This document shows positions 53,407 through 62,109 of a DNA stretch of 64,000 bases, in pieces; position 1 is the stretch's first letter; every line of letters begins with the position of its first letter. The DNA is from an uncultured Paracoccaceae bacterium. GTDB taxonomy: Bacteria > Pseudomonadota > Alphaproteobacteria > Rhodobacterales > Rhodobacteraceae. The notes below the pieces were generated by a model. The model was not told the DNA's origin and did no database searches. It saw only the letters and a list, made by a program, of their open reading frames with translations. The translations under genes and the position numbers were made by a program. The DNA is taken from positions 558,001-622,000 of the forward strand of contig CANMKB010000001.1 of assembly GCA_947498415.1 (NCBI GenBank), in the 5' to 3' direction.

Positions 53407-54087
53407 TCAGATAGGTTGCTTGATCAATTTACGTATTACGCTCTGATCTTGATGCGTCGTCGATTTTTCATTCTCTGATAGGCTACCCAACTCGATAAAG
53501 CTTTCCAGACAAGTTGCCAGTAGCTCGGTCCGAGACGATACATTGGCTTTTCGAAAAATCGCGTTGAGATGCGCTTTGATAGTGCCTTCACGCGAGTTCC
53601 GGTACTCGGCAATTTCGCTGATTTTCAACCCCTTGAGTGACAATAGGGCGACGTCCCGTTCGGAAGATGTTAGGCTCCAAGTTTCGAATTGCCAGTTGAT
53701 ATGACCGCGCAAAACATGGGCGATCTCCAAATTTTTTTGGCGGCTTTTCTCAAGTTTTTTAGAAACATTGCCAATGTTTCGCTTCAATGGCGACACCCAC
53801 ATATACAAAATGACAGCGATCATTGAAACGCTGATTAAATGGTTGAACGCGTTGACCCAGTAGTGGGGATCGTTGGGGTCAAGCGGTGCGCGGGCTAACC
53901 ACGAGAATAGGACACATCCTGCGATTTGGATAAAAGCAAAAAAGGACAAAACCACGAACTCAGGGCGATTGCGTGCTTCGGATGCCATAGCGCTGAGCAA
54001 CTTAGAAAACCTAGACATAATCATAAATTGCCATTCAATCAAAGCGGGTTTGGTAAATTTCTTAGACACGTATTGAGGGAATTTCAT
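53407..54087 (-). CDS. Membrane-anchored LuxR-type HTH regulator
   Basis: A C-terminal GerE/LuxR helix-turn-helix (SLTSSERDVALLSLKGLKISEIAEYRNSREGTIKAHLNAIFRKANVSSRTELLATCL) is joined to an N-terminal part with two membrane spans (FVVLSFFAFIQIAGCVLFSWL and FNHLISVSMIAVILYMWV) and a short basic linker. There is no acyl-homoserine-lactone domain. It is the only regulator near the LuxE operon, on the same strand upstream of it, and probably controls it from the membrane. The start could be ATG 54087 or 54024. Confidence 0.82.
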   Translation of the reverse strand: MKFPQYVSKKFTKPALIEWQFMIMSRFSKLLSAMASEARNRPEFVVLSFFAFIQIAGCVLFSWLARAPLDPNDPHYWVNAFNHLISVSMIAVILYMWVSPLKRNIGNVSKKLEKSRQKNLEIAHVLRGHINWQFETWSLTSSERDVALLSLKGLKISEIAEYRNSREGTIKAHLNAIFRKANVSSRTELLATCLESFIELGSLSENEKSTTHQDQSVIRKLIKQPI

Positions 54088-54132
54088 TTTAGCAAGTGAT
54101 TCCAGCCTGACCAAAGACTCCTGGCGACCGGT

Positions 54133-54629
54133 TAAGCGGCAACTCGCCTATCAAAAGGTGAGCGCACTGAAACTTACGATGCCGGTCTGGGTAGCCCTTT
54201 TCGGGTATCGGTTAATAAGGAACCGACTAGCCGGGTGGCTTTTTACAACGGTAGCGATCCTATCGACTTTTCCCGCCTGCCGCCCGTCGCTCACATCGGA
54301 TACTACTTCTCAGGCAAAGTTAATTATGTAAGGCCGCTGTTGGATGGGATGACGGTCTTTGGTTCCAACTACGATGCCCTGAGGAATGAGGTGCGGCGAT
54401 GAAAGCGGCTAAACAAGCAATATTCAATAGTTTGGGCTCGTTGCTGACCTTTGCTGCTACTACTTTGAATGGCCGCTTGGTCTGCCTATTCGACATTGGT
54501 AGGAGCACAGTGAACCACTACTTTCCGCCCGAATTGTGGGTCGGACATGCTCGTTTTATGCACGCGAGCGGCCATAAAATGCGAATGGAAGGCAAGTCCG
54601 CAATGGGTCGGGAGTTGACAGCAAGGTAG
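54133..54629 (+). other. Two coupled ORF remnants of unknown origin
   Basis: An open frame without a start codon (54133-54403) can be read as AFYNGSDPIDFSRLPPV ... YYFSGKVNYVRPLLDG and ends at a TGA that overlaps the ATG at 54399 by 4 bases. The second frame (54399-54629) has 76 codons. The overlap is typical of an operon, but neither part is recognised. The pair may be the end of a genome rearrangement that removed the front of the first gene. Confidence 0.25.
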
Positions 54630-54685
54630 CTGGATCACACAACTATTGCTTCCATTGTCATACTTTGGGCATTCAGGTCTGAATG

Positions 54686-55204
54686 CTAGACGTAGGTACC
54701 GTGATCAATCTGCAGCAGGAGTTGCCTTGTCGCCAAAATCCCCGGATGTGACCTAAGCATGTCAATTGGCCTCTGATTATTCAGCCCAATTGACGGCCTG
54801 AGAATCCAGTTTTCGGCTTCCACGGGATCGCCGAAAACCTCGGTTGCCCGTGCAAGGAGCGCAGCGAAATTCCAAAGGTGATTTCCTTGTGTTGCCTACA
54901 ATTTAGTGTTTTTGGAATTGCCGTTTCTCTTTCGTTGAAGAGTTCCCGACGACAAACCAACGACTTGCGACAAAATTTCAAATGCAAGCGGGTGTTTCAT
55001 AATGTCAGAGAGATAGAATACCGAGTGGACTGGAAGACCACTTTCGATTGCATGATGCGCTCCAATAAAGTCACGCACCTCAACCGGTAGAAGGTTTTTG
55101 CCTCCCAGTAATTGATAGACTTCCGCAGAAGGATCTGAAAACGCGGCCTGCGATTTGAAGCGCATGGCCTGAACTTGATTGGTATGTGACGTAGCCCCAG
55201 TCAT
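54686..55204 (-). pseudogene. Xre/MbcA-type antitoxin with an in-frame amber stop
   Basis: The frame from ATG 55204 reads as the N-terminal helical and HTH part of an Xre/MbcA/ParS antitoxin (LLPVEVRDFIGAHHAIESGLPV, VVGLSSGTLQRKRNG). A TAG at 54896-54898 stops it. The same frame continues without shift for about 70 codons as FAALLARATEVFGDPVEAEN and PSIGLNNQRPIDMLRSHPG, the toxin-binding DUF2384 domain, to TAG at 54686. So the gene looks complete except for one nonsense codon. No RES-domain toxin gene follows. Confidence 0.78.
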
Positions 55205-55284
55205 TGCCGTGTCCTCCTCGCTGAAAATACTCCGTCCTTGGTCCGCACCATTTGTTGTTTCAAGCATCGCATTATCGGCCAGAA

Positions 55285-55600
55285 ATGCGAAAAACGCCAA
55301 CACTGGTGACATACTTAAGCTCGATCGTGTTTGCGAAAAACGCGAAGTTTGTAACGGACACAGCGCCATAGTAAGGCAAGAATCACTAGTAAGCGCATTT
55401 TCAGATCACCCAGTTTTCTTGATCCCAGCACTTATCGAGTTTTGTTCTGAGCACTTAAACTCCAGGTTTCCACCCACTTCTTTGAAAGTTTTTTTACTCG
55501 AAAACCCGTTTGCGAAAAACGCCGATTTTGGCTTGCGACTTTTTGCTATCTTCCCGACCGCATTGAAGAATTGCGATTGATGCGCGTTTGCGAAAAATCG
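55285..55600 (+). repeat. Four direct repeats of a TTTGCGAAAAA-type motif
   Basis: Direct repeats of GTTTGCGAAAAACGC occur at 55285-55298 (ATGCGAAAAACGCC), 55329-55344, 55508-55523 and 55586-55600 (last one GTTTGCGAAAAATCG). All have the same orientation with unequal spacing (about 44, 179 and 78 bases). The core TGCGAAAAA is in all four. One more, ATGCGAAAACAGG, lies at about 61084. The separated direct repeats at the edge of mobile genes look like transposase-binding sites at a Tn7-like left end. Confidence 0.6.
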
Positions 55601-55785
55601 AAGAAAGTCATGCAATTTCAATGTATTGCCTAGGCTGTTCCGCGAGCCCCCTCTTTTCGAATCTGAATGTTCGTGTTATGTTCTGTGTAGCTGGGGGGAT
55701 TTATCAGCCGCCAAATCACCGCAGATTGTTTGGTCTGACACACGGTTTTCGTGAACGCATACGCTTTGCCAGAAGGAGGATGAAT

Positions 55786-57858
55786 ATGCCTAGTCAGCAG
55801 CCCCATGAGAGTTGGCCTCGTACAGCATTTGCTAAGATCTCTGAGTATTTGGAGTTCCTTGCAGAAGAGAACGACCTGCCTGCGCTTCCGTCGGCAAACG
55901 GGCGAAACGGGGAGAACATCGGAGATTTTGAAATCTTCCATAACGGAGAGATGGATTTGAGGCTCTTCATTCTGGTGCTGCTTCTCAGCCGTGCAATCTC
56001 CAAGATGCAACGAGATATCTTCCGGGCTAAAGCCGTCACATGCATCCGGACAGATCTGCCTTTAGATGACTGCTTCAAAGCGCTGACGATCCTCGCTCCG
56101 AGAGGCAAAAGGGTAAAAAGCGGTCGCTACGGTATGAAGGACACAAGCGATAGCATTTACCTATGCGAAATTGACTGCACTACAAGTACAGAGCGCAAGA
56201 GTGAGGAGCTCAAATCTCTCTTCGCGCGAAGAGAGCCAATCATTTTGGTTTTGGACCAAACTGGTGAGCCAGAGAGACTCCTCCCGCAGTGTTCCTACGA
56301 TGTCATTGAGCTTCAACCTATACCCGGTGAGATTGTCGGCATAGCGCTTGCATTCGAATACCCAGGCCTCGATCAAAATGCACTTGGTGAAGCACTGCAT
56401 CAATTAACTGAAGACAATGATCTTACAGGTCTGTCTTTTGATGATTTGGTCATGGCATTCCGTGCGGAATCTGCTTTGGACGCTGCTAAGCTGATCAACG
56501 CTCTGCTCCAAGATTTAGACGCAGATGCGCCAATCCAGAAAACTGCTAGCGCGGATGAGATCGCAGAAGCCGTTGTGCCGCTCGATGAGATCGTCGGGCT
56601 TGGCTCGGCTAAGACTGCAGCTCAGGACATTGTTCTTGCGCTAGAGGCCTACCGGGAGGGCCGTTTAGATTGGCAAGATGTTCCACGAGGGCTTCTTCTT
56701 GTTGGCGATCCGGGAACCGGAAAGACTGAGCTTGCGCGCGCCATGTCTCAAACCGCAGGCCTCTCTTTTGAAGCAGCATCATATTCCGAATGGCAGCGTG
56801 GAAACCATCTCGGATCCTTCCTGAAGGCCATGTCTGACTCATTTGAGAACGCCCAGGCAAAAGCACCCTGCATAATATTCATCGATGAATTGGACGGTTT
56901 CCAACAAGCTCTGGATGGCAGGAACTCAAGCTACGATCAAAAAGCGACCAAAGGCCTACTAGAGCAGCTAGACGGTATCCGTAGACGTGAAGGAATAGTG
57001 GTTATTGCCGCTGCCAATCGGCTTGGGGCCATTCCAGTATCAATTCGTCGAGCCGGACGGTTCGATGACGTTGTGAACATTCCTCTGCCAAGCCTGGCCG
57101 ATCTGGCGGTGATCACGCGTCAGCATTTGCGGCCTTCTGAGCGCGATATCGACGTTGAAACATGTGCGGTTCATGCTGTTGGCAAGACGGGTGCAGACTG
57201 TGCCGCAGCAATACGCAAAGGCCGCGCTGCTGCTCGGCGTTCAAATCGGCCGCTCAGGACAGAGGACATCACGCAAGCCTTGATTGGCGAGCTTATGAGC
57301 TGCCCAGAGGATGTCCGTTTTCGGATGGCGGTTCATGAATGCGGGCATGCTTTTGCGGCAAACGCATTTCCAGAGCTGACGGTCGAATACGTCTGTGCAT
57401 ACCCGCAGAGCGCGCAATGCAACGTATCTGGGCAATTGCCCATCCACACCACAGAAACCCTGCACAGAGATCGCATCATATGGGCCGCAGGACGCGTTGC
57501 AGAAACTCTTGTCTGTGGGTCTCCGTCCAGTGGAGCTGGAGGTGACCATAGGTCTGATCTGGGCCGGATCATGTTCTCTGCCGCTAATGAAATCGGTGCA
57601 TATGGGTTGGGGCAAAATGGTCCACTTTGGTTGGGTGCCAGCTACTCAGACAATCTGTTCAAGGTGGTCGCGCGCAATCACCAACGTGAAATCGCGGAGC
57701 TTGTGTCGAGAGCTGAGACGGCGGCGCAACGGCTGCTCGAACCGATGGTGCCCCAAATTGTCACTGCGGCTGAAGAGCTCATGAAATCAGGTGTTCTGGC
57801 GGGTGATCGTCTCACCAACCTGCTGTCAAACGACAAGTCATCCGCGCCCCACTTTTGA
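55786..57858 (+). CDS. Soluble FtsH-like AAA ATPase with M41-type metalloprotease domain
   Basis: A 690-residue protein. The N-terminal 260 residues are unrecognised. The AAA module has Walker A VGDPGTGKTE (about residue 306), Walker B IIFIDELDG (about 364) and the arginine finger region RRAGRFDDVV. The C-terminal protease domain has HECGH (about residue 517) with a later Asp in GGDHRSDLGRI, the three zinc ligands of FtsH. The membrane helices of FtsH are absent. The ATG at 55786 has AAGGAGG at 6 bases and is better than the first ATG. It lies in the mobile region, right after the repeats, and is likely cargo or a transposon-control protease. Confidence 0.88.
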   Translation: MPSQQPHESWPRTAFAKISEYLEFLAEENDLPALPSANGRNGENIGDFEIFHNGEMDLRLFILVLLLSRAISKMQRDIFRAKAVTCIRTDLPLDDCFKALTILAPRGKRVKSGRYGMKDTSDSIYLCEIDCTTSTERKSEELKSLFARREPIILVLDQTGEPERLLPQCSYDVIELQPIPGEIVGIALAFEYPGLDQNALGEALHQLTEDNDLTGLSFDDLVMAFRAESALDAAKLINALLQDLDADAPIQKTASADEIAEAVVPLDEIVGLGSAKTAAQDIVLALEAYREGRLDWQDVPRGLLLVGDPGTGKTELARAMSQTAGLSFEAASYSEWQRGNHLGSFLKAMSDSFENAQAKAPCIIFIDELDGFQQALDGRNSSYDQKATKGLLEQLDGIRRREGIVVIAAANRLGAIPVSIRRAGRFDDVVNIPLPSLADLAVITRQHLRPSERDIDVETCAVHAVGKTGADCAAAIRKGRAAARRSNRPLRTEDITQALIGELMSCPEDVRFRMAVHECGHAFAANAFPELTVEYVCAYPQSAQCNVSGQLPIHTTETLHRDRIIWAAGRVAETLVCGSPSSGAGGDHRSDLGRIMFSAANEIGAYGLGQNGPLWLGASYSDNLFKVVARNHQREIAELVSRAETAAQRLLEPMVPQIVTAAEELMKSGVLAGDRLTNLLSNDKSSAPHF

Positions 57859-57931
57859 CCAAGCCTCAGGATGCTGACCGGAAATTCTAGCTACTGAAAG
57901 TCAATCAAATCCCAAAAGGAAGGAGAGTAAA

Positions 57932-58396
57932 ATGAACGATAGATTGGTGTTATATGAGATCGACAACGCCATCGATATTCTGAGCGATATTGTTGAGGTG
58001 AAACGTTCCAGAAATCTTGGCCATGCTCCGACCATCCATAAATGGATCACCGTCAAAACTGGAGCGCGTGTTGCGTTGTGGGGACAGGTCACAGGTCACC
58101 CGGAACGCATTGAACAAGACGTCATGACCTCGCCTTTGTTCTACATCGATCCAGAGGCCGGCTTTGCGCGAACGAGGTCTCGTTGGTACTGGTTGGACAA
58201 GCCGCTACGCGATGAAAATGATCTGGCCCACGAAGCAATGGTTTTTGGTCCGGATAGCGTTGAAGTGCCTTTGGAAGAAGCTCTTTCTGTTACTAGGACA
58301 ATTCCCAATTTGTTGCTTATCGAAGTTGAAATTCTCGGTGACGAACACAGGAGCGAGAGGGTGAGGGAAATTCAGAAGCAGTTGCTCAATTACTGA
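57932..58396 (+). CDS. Small acidic protein of unknown function
   Basis: A 154-residue protein that is not recognised, with an AAGGAGAG-type site before its ATG. It has a conserved-looking tryptophan segment (RTRSRWYWLDKPLRDENDLAHEAMVF) and an acidic C-terminal half. It follows the protease gene by 73 bases on the same strand and probably works with it, or is a substrate or adaptor. It could also be unrelated cargo. Confidence 0.7.
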   Translation: MNDRLVLYEIDNAIDILSDIVEVKRSRNLGHAPTIHKWITVKTGARVALWGQVTGHPERIEQDVMTSPLFYIDPEAGFARTRSRWYWLDKPLRDENDLAHEAMVFGPDSVEVPLEEALSVTRTIPNLLLIEVEILGDEHRSERVREIQKQLLNY

Positions 58397-58410
58397 TGTG
58401 CAATCACCGC

Positions 58411-60282
58411 TCAGTTCAGAGGAAGTACACGTTCAACATCTGCTTTCCAAAACACTTTGGTAAGGACACGATCACCGATTTCCACTCCAGTAACTCCTAG
58501 AGATCTAAGCTCCCGTGCCATAGACCGATTGTCTTTCTGACAGAGTTTTGAGAGCAGTTTCAGCGTGGTGAATTGCGCATGGAAAGCGACTTGGTCCTCG
58601 TCGGTGCAGTAAATACCTGTTTTCAGAGTTTCTGGGTTGAAGAAGGAAGTTGTCTGGATTTTCCCCGCTTCAAATAGCGCCTGCAAAGCGCCGTCTTTCT
58701 GTAATCCAACAGTCAGACCAAACTGAGCCAGGGTAGGGTATCGGGGTTTTTCTGGCCTAAGGGCATCCATTTCAGACTGTTTCACAACGATGGCAGCGTA
58801 GCCAAATTTTCCGGCGCGCGTTCCGACCCTTAGGGTGCCTTCGTCAACGGCTCTGATGGCTTTGCTGAGGTCAACACGAGCTCGCCCAGCGGCAACTCCG
58901 AAAGCAACCCAGGTGCTGTCATCGAAATTCACAGGCATTGGGTTGGCCAGTAGGGTCTTGAGCAAAGCATCGGCGTCAGCCGTGTCCCAATGAAGTTTCG
59001 AAATCGTCGTTGGCAATGCTGGCACCAGCACACGTTGTTTGGTGAGCGTTTCGAATTGACTGGGTGTCGCTCCAAGATGCTTCATCATTTGCTTGGTCAT
59101 GACGAGTCTGTTTGCCATCGAAAGCACTGGGGCGGCGCACTTTGCATCAAAGGTGAGGCGTTTATCTGTGCGTGTATCGTCGGCAGAGATGAGGTTCTTA
59201 TGTGCTAAGATTTGACGAGCGACTTTGTTAGATCGGCCAATCTCTCTAGCAGCACTGTCAACCGAGTGTAGCCGCCGCGCTTGGAGCACTTTGCCTAATA
59301 CCTCTTCACCTTCGGGAATGGCCCATGTCTCAAGAATGACCTCGCGCATGAGATCTCTAAAGGCATCCCAGCGTTGGTCGGCTATCCCGTACTGGCTTAG
59401 CCACGTGTAGAGTTCGCCGAACGCTTTCTTGGGGCGGTCTTGAGGGCCATCAGCTGCGGCCGTAAGAAACTTGAAGGCATTCAGAATTTCCTCCGGGCCT
59501 TGCTTCGCAACGTTGAAACCAACCAATGATGCCTCTGTGTTTTTCGGCTCAAGTGTGGCATTAACGCGCTTCAATTCAGCACCGAGCAAAGTACAAAAGT
59601 TTGCCGCGATTTCAGTATCATGGTTCGCAAGCCATGTTGAATCTTTGCTGTATTCTAGCCGCTCATCCAGCCAGACGTCATAGTCTGTGATTGGTGTGTC
59701 ACATTGCGAGAGACGTCCATTCAAAATGTCATCGGATAGATCTCTGAGACGTGCGGCGTGGTCAAATCTATGCCGTGGATTGCTGATTTCCCAAAGAGGG
59801 ACCAGTTCTTTTTTGTGAAGCAGACATTTTTGCACATATTTGACTTGCCATTGACCCTGCATGACCATTTGTCCTGCGGGCAGCAATGAGGTCGTCGTAA
59901 CATTGTCACGAAGGCATGCGGGACAGCCCCGCACAACTGGATTCATCAATGTGCGAGAGACATATGTCTCGTTTCTAAAACGCACTTTTACGCCAGGCAG
60001 CGGCACCAGCGACCAAGATTGCACCTCTTCACGTGTTTCTTGGTCTAGTCCAAGTAGCTCTACAAGTCGTGAGATTTGCGCAGGATCATGAACCAAGAGT
60101 TTCTTATAAGACAAGCCAAGCTCTGCGCAGAACGATGCTGTAGATAGGTTGCGACTCCCGGCCGCCCTAGCGACGAGCGAGAGCATTCCTTCTCGAGGCT
60201 TGGGTTCAGGTGTTTGTGGGATTGGTAAAGACAGAGTTGGCTCCAACTTTTTTGGTTTTTGGCGCGGAAGTGCGGTGTTCAA
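58411..60282 (-). CDS. TniQ family transposition protein
   Basis: A TniQ-like target-selection protein of 623 residues. The N-terminal domain has the family start EGMLSLVARAAGSRNLS, then a zinc-binding set: RGCPACLRDN and VQKCLLHKKELVPLWE, which pair as CxxC and CxxH. The C-terminal part is long, with helix-turn-helix-like repeats (SVDSAAREIGRSNKVARQIL, ARELRSLGVTGVEIGDRVL). TniQ/TnsD proteins guide Tn7-like or Tn5053-like transposons to a target. It is convergent with the 57932 gene and divergent from the zinc-ribbon gene. Confidence 0.8.
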   Translation of the reverse strand: MNTALPRQKPKKLEPTLSLPIPQTPEPKPREGMLSLVARAAGSRNLSTASFCAELGLSYKKLLVHDPAQISRLVELLGLDQETREEVQSWSLVPLPGVKVRFRNETYVSRTLMNPVVRGCPACLRDNVTTTSLLPAGQMVMQGQWQVKYVQKCLLHKKELVPLWEISNPRHRFDHAARLRDLSDDILNGRLSQCDTPITDYDVWLDERLEYSKDSTWLANHDTEIAANFCTLLGAELKRVNATLEPKNTEASLVGFNVAKQGPEEILNAFKFLTAAADGPQDRPKKAFGELYTWLSQYGIADQRWDAFRDLMREVILETWAIPEGEEVLGKVLQARRLHSVDSAAREIGRSNKVARQILAHKNLISADDTRTDKRLTFDAKCAAPVLSMANRLVMTKQMMKHLGATPSQFETLTKQRVLVPALPTTISKLHWDTADADALLKTLLANPMPVNFDDSTWVAFGVAAGRARVDLSKAIRAVDEGTLRVGTRAGKFGYAAIVVKQSEMDALRPEKPRYPTLAQFGLTVGLQKDGALQALFEAGKIQTTSFFNPETLKTGIYCTDEDQVAFHAQFTTLKLLSKLCQKDNRSMARELRSLGVTGVEIGDRVLTKVFWKADVERVLPLN

Positions 60283-60365
60283 CGAAGCTATGCGCTCAAC
60301 TCGTCAGTTTCCAATCTTACTGTGCAGAGCTTTCTCTCGTGATTTGAAAAGAGTAATGCTGCGCC

Positions 60366-60935
60366 ATGCAAGAAGAGCCGTTCCAAAGCTATGAACAAGA
60401 GCGTACCCACTGGCTCACCTTATATCTGAGGCTGCCAGCTGAGGGGGTAGCTGCTGAGTTTCCGACAGAATCAATTTGTGAGAACCGCCTGGAAGCCGTT
60501 CGCTGGCCTCAGGGCCCCAAATGTCCGAACTGCAAAGAAAAAAAATTCGGCTATTTGGAAGCGCGAAAACTCTATTATTGCAAAAAATGCCCTACGCATT
60601 TTTCTTTGACTTCAGGGACACTGTTTCATCGGCGACGACTAGATTTGCGTGTATATTTTTTGCTCGCAGAAAAACTGATTGAAGCAGAAGTCAAACGATT
60701 GAGGCCGACAGGGCATCAAATCAAAGACGAATATCAAATCGCATATGCAACGGCTTTTAAGTTGAAAGCCAACATCTCGAATGCACTAAGAGACGCTGAA
60801 GGAGGACTGCTGGGGCGCTGCATATGCTTACGCGAACTGCATCTGCCGCCAGATTTAGATCGAGAAACAACTGGTCATTTGAACTGGCTGGAGAACGAGC
60901 TGCAGCAACGGCAACGGCAGTCGTTTGGCTGTTGA
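60366..60935 (+). CDS. Stand-alone transposase-type zinc ribbon/HTH protein
   Basis: A 189-residue protein with KCPNCKEKKFGYLEARKLYYCKKCPTHFSLTSGTLF, the zinc ribbon that opens IS1595-type transposases, followed by a helix-turn-helix (YQIAYATAFKLKANISNAL). No DDE catalytic domain follows; the next 440 bases have no continuing frame. It could be a DNA-binding regulator of the transposon or a broken IS. The full frame with start and stop suggests a regulator. Confidence 0.65.
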   Translation: MQEEPFQSYEQERTHWLTLYLRLPAEGVAAEFPTESICENRLEAVRWPQGPKCPNCKEKKFGYLEARKLYYCKKCPTHFSLTSGTLFHRRRLDLRVYFLLAEKLIEAEVKRLRPTGHQIKDEYQIAYATAFKLKANISNALRDAEGGLLGRCICLRELHLPPDLDRETTGHLNWLENELQQRQRQSFGC

Positions 60936-61377
60936 TTAAAGTAGACAGTCCATCCACATGTGAAATCTTTGGACATCTTCCATCTCTGAAATTCAACGCG
61001 TACATCATTTTTCAAAGCACAATGACAACCTTGAGTTGCGCGAATGTTGAGTGGAGAAAGGGATCAAATTGCACGTGAAACACATGCGAAAACAGGCAGC
61101 ATGAATGCTTTCAAGCCTCTGATAAAAAACAACAATTGACTCGAAGTGGTTCTGTGTGAACGCTTAGGGTGCCTAGGAAGCCTGATGTAGCGGACAACGT
61201 CGACTGGGCTCCCACAAAGAATAAGACGCGGGCTAATCGCGCACTGAACATGGAGATGATCGCCGTCGCGCTGAGGTCTCCCAAAAGCAACCTGGAGCAT
61301 GCGAGTCTGCTTGCTCTGTAAAACCGAAATTTTAATTGAAAGGCTCGGGAGCGCACGCTTTCGAGAACGGAGAAGCT
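60936..61377. other. Intergenic region upstream of tnsA-like gene
   Basis: About 440 bases without a supported gene. It holds one ATGCGAAAACAGG match to the repeat motif (near 61084) and several short A/T-rich runs. The tnsA promoter should be here. No clear IS end was seen. Confidence 0.4.
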
Positions 61378-62109
61378 ATGTCCTATCCACTAGACTGGGA
61401 TACCTCTCTCGTAAAAACGGCGAAACAACCGCCGCTACAATTGGGGCCGATCCCAGGCGTTTTGCCCTATCAAGGTTACAGGAGCCCACTCAGCCGTAGC
61501 AATACGGCTCATCGGATCTCTATGGCACTCCCAACACCCGCGACCAATGGGGTGCCGCAGGTGTATCACTTTGAGAGTGCTCGCGAGATGGCCGTTGCTA
61601 TCGAGGCGCTCCTTATACCTGAGTTTTTTAAGCTCGAGGTTCAGTTACCGCCGATTGCTTACGTCAACCATCGCGGCAAGCGCAGTCAACACAGTTTCGA
61701 TCTGCGCATCACGTATCGGTGTGGCTACCGAGAGGCAGTATTCGTGCGGAACGGAACAAGCCTTCTCAGACCCGAAACGCGCGCTGACATTGAGGCGATT
61801 TTCGAGGGCGCACCTGCGACCTTCGCTGACAAAAAGGTTGTCATTAACGGCGATGGATACACCAGAGCATATAGGGACAATCTGTTACTCGTCTGGGAGG
61901 CAACTAAGACCCCTGACGAAGAGTTCGATAGGTTTGTGTTGGACAAAGCCAAGCGTACGTCTTTTTGGGACATAAAAGGCTTGATGGCTGCCTGCGACCT
62001 TGAGTGCTCGCGTGTATTCGATTCCATTCTGCGGCTGGTCGGTCTCAAAAAGCTCGGTACGAACTGGCACACAGCTATGTCCATCAACAATCGGGTTTGG
62101 GTCCTTTAA
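61378..62109 (+). CDS. TnsA-like endonuclease subunit
   Basis: A 243-residue protein in the normal tnsA position, with its stop overlapping the transposase ATG by one base (TAATG). FESAREMAVAIEALLIPEFFKLEVQLPPI and HSFDLRITYRCGYREAVFV resemble the restriction-like TnsA N-terminal domain (Glu, Asp, then a basic residue). The expected QxK is FVRN here, so the catalytic lysine is replaced by Arg or the alignment is shifted. A C-terminal helical domain (FWDIKGLMAACDLECSRVFDSIL) could contact the ATPase. The ATG at 61378 has GGAGAAG before it. Confidence 0.6.
   Translation: MSYPLDWDTSLVKTAKQPPLQLGPIPGVLPYQGYRSPLSRSNTAHRISMALPTPATNGVPQVYHFESAREMAVAIEALLIPEFFKLEVQLPPIAYVNHRGKRSQHSFDLRITYRCGYREAVFVRNGTSLLRPETRADIEAIFEGAPATFADKKVVINGDGYTRAYRDNLLLVWEATKTPDEEFDRFVLDKAKRTSFWDIKGLMAACDLECSRVFDSILRLVGLKKLGTNWHTAMSINNRVWVL

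Noticed and set aside
53407-54087. Acyl-homoserine-lactone quorum-sensing regulator
   Set aside because: The N-terminal part has two membrane spans and none of the autoinducer-binding domain residues; no luxI-like gene is present.
54404-54685. RES-domain toxin gene expected downstream of the antitoxin
   Set aside because: No minus-strand frame of suitable length or with RES-like motifs is found there.
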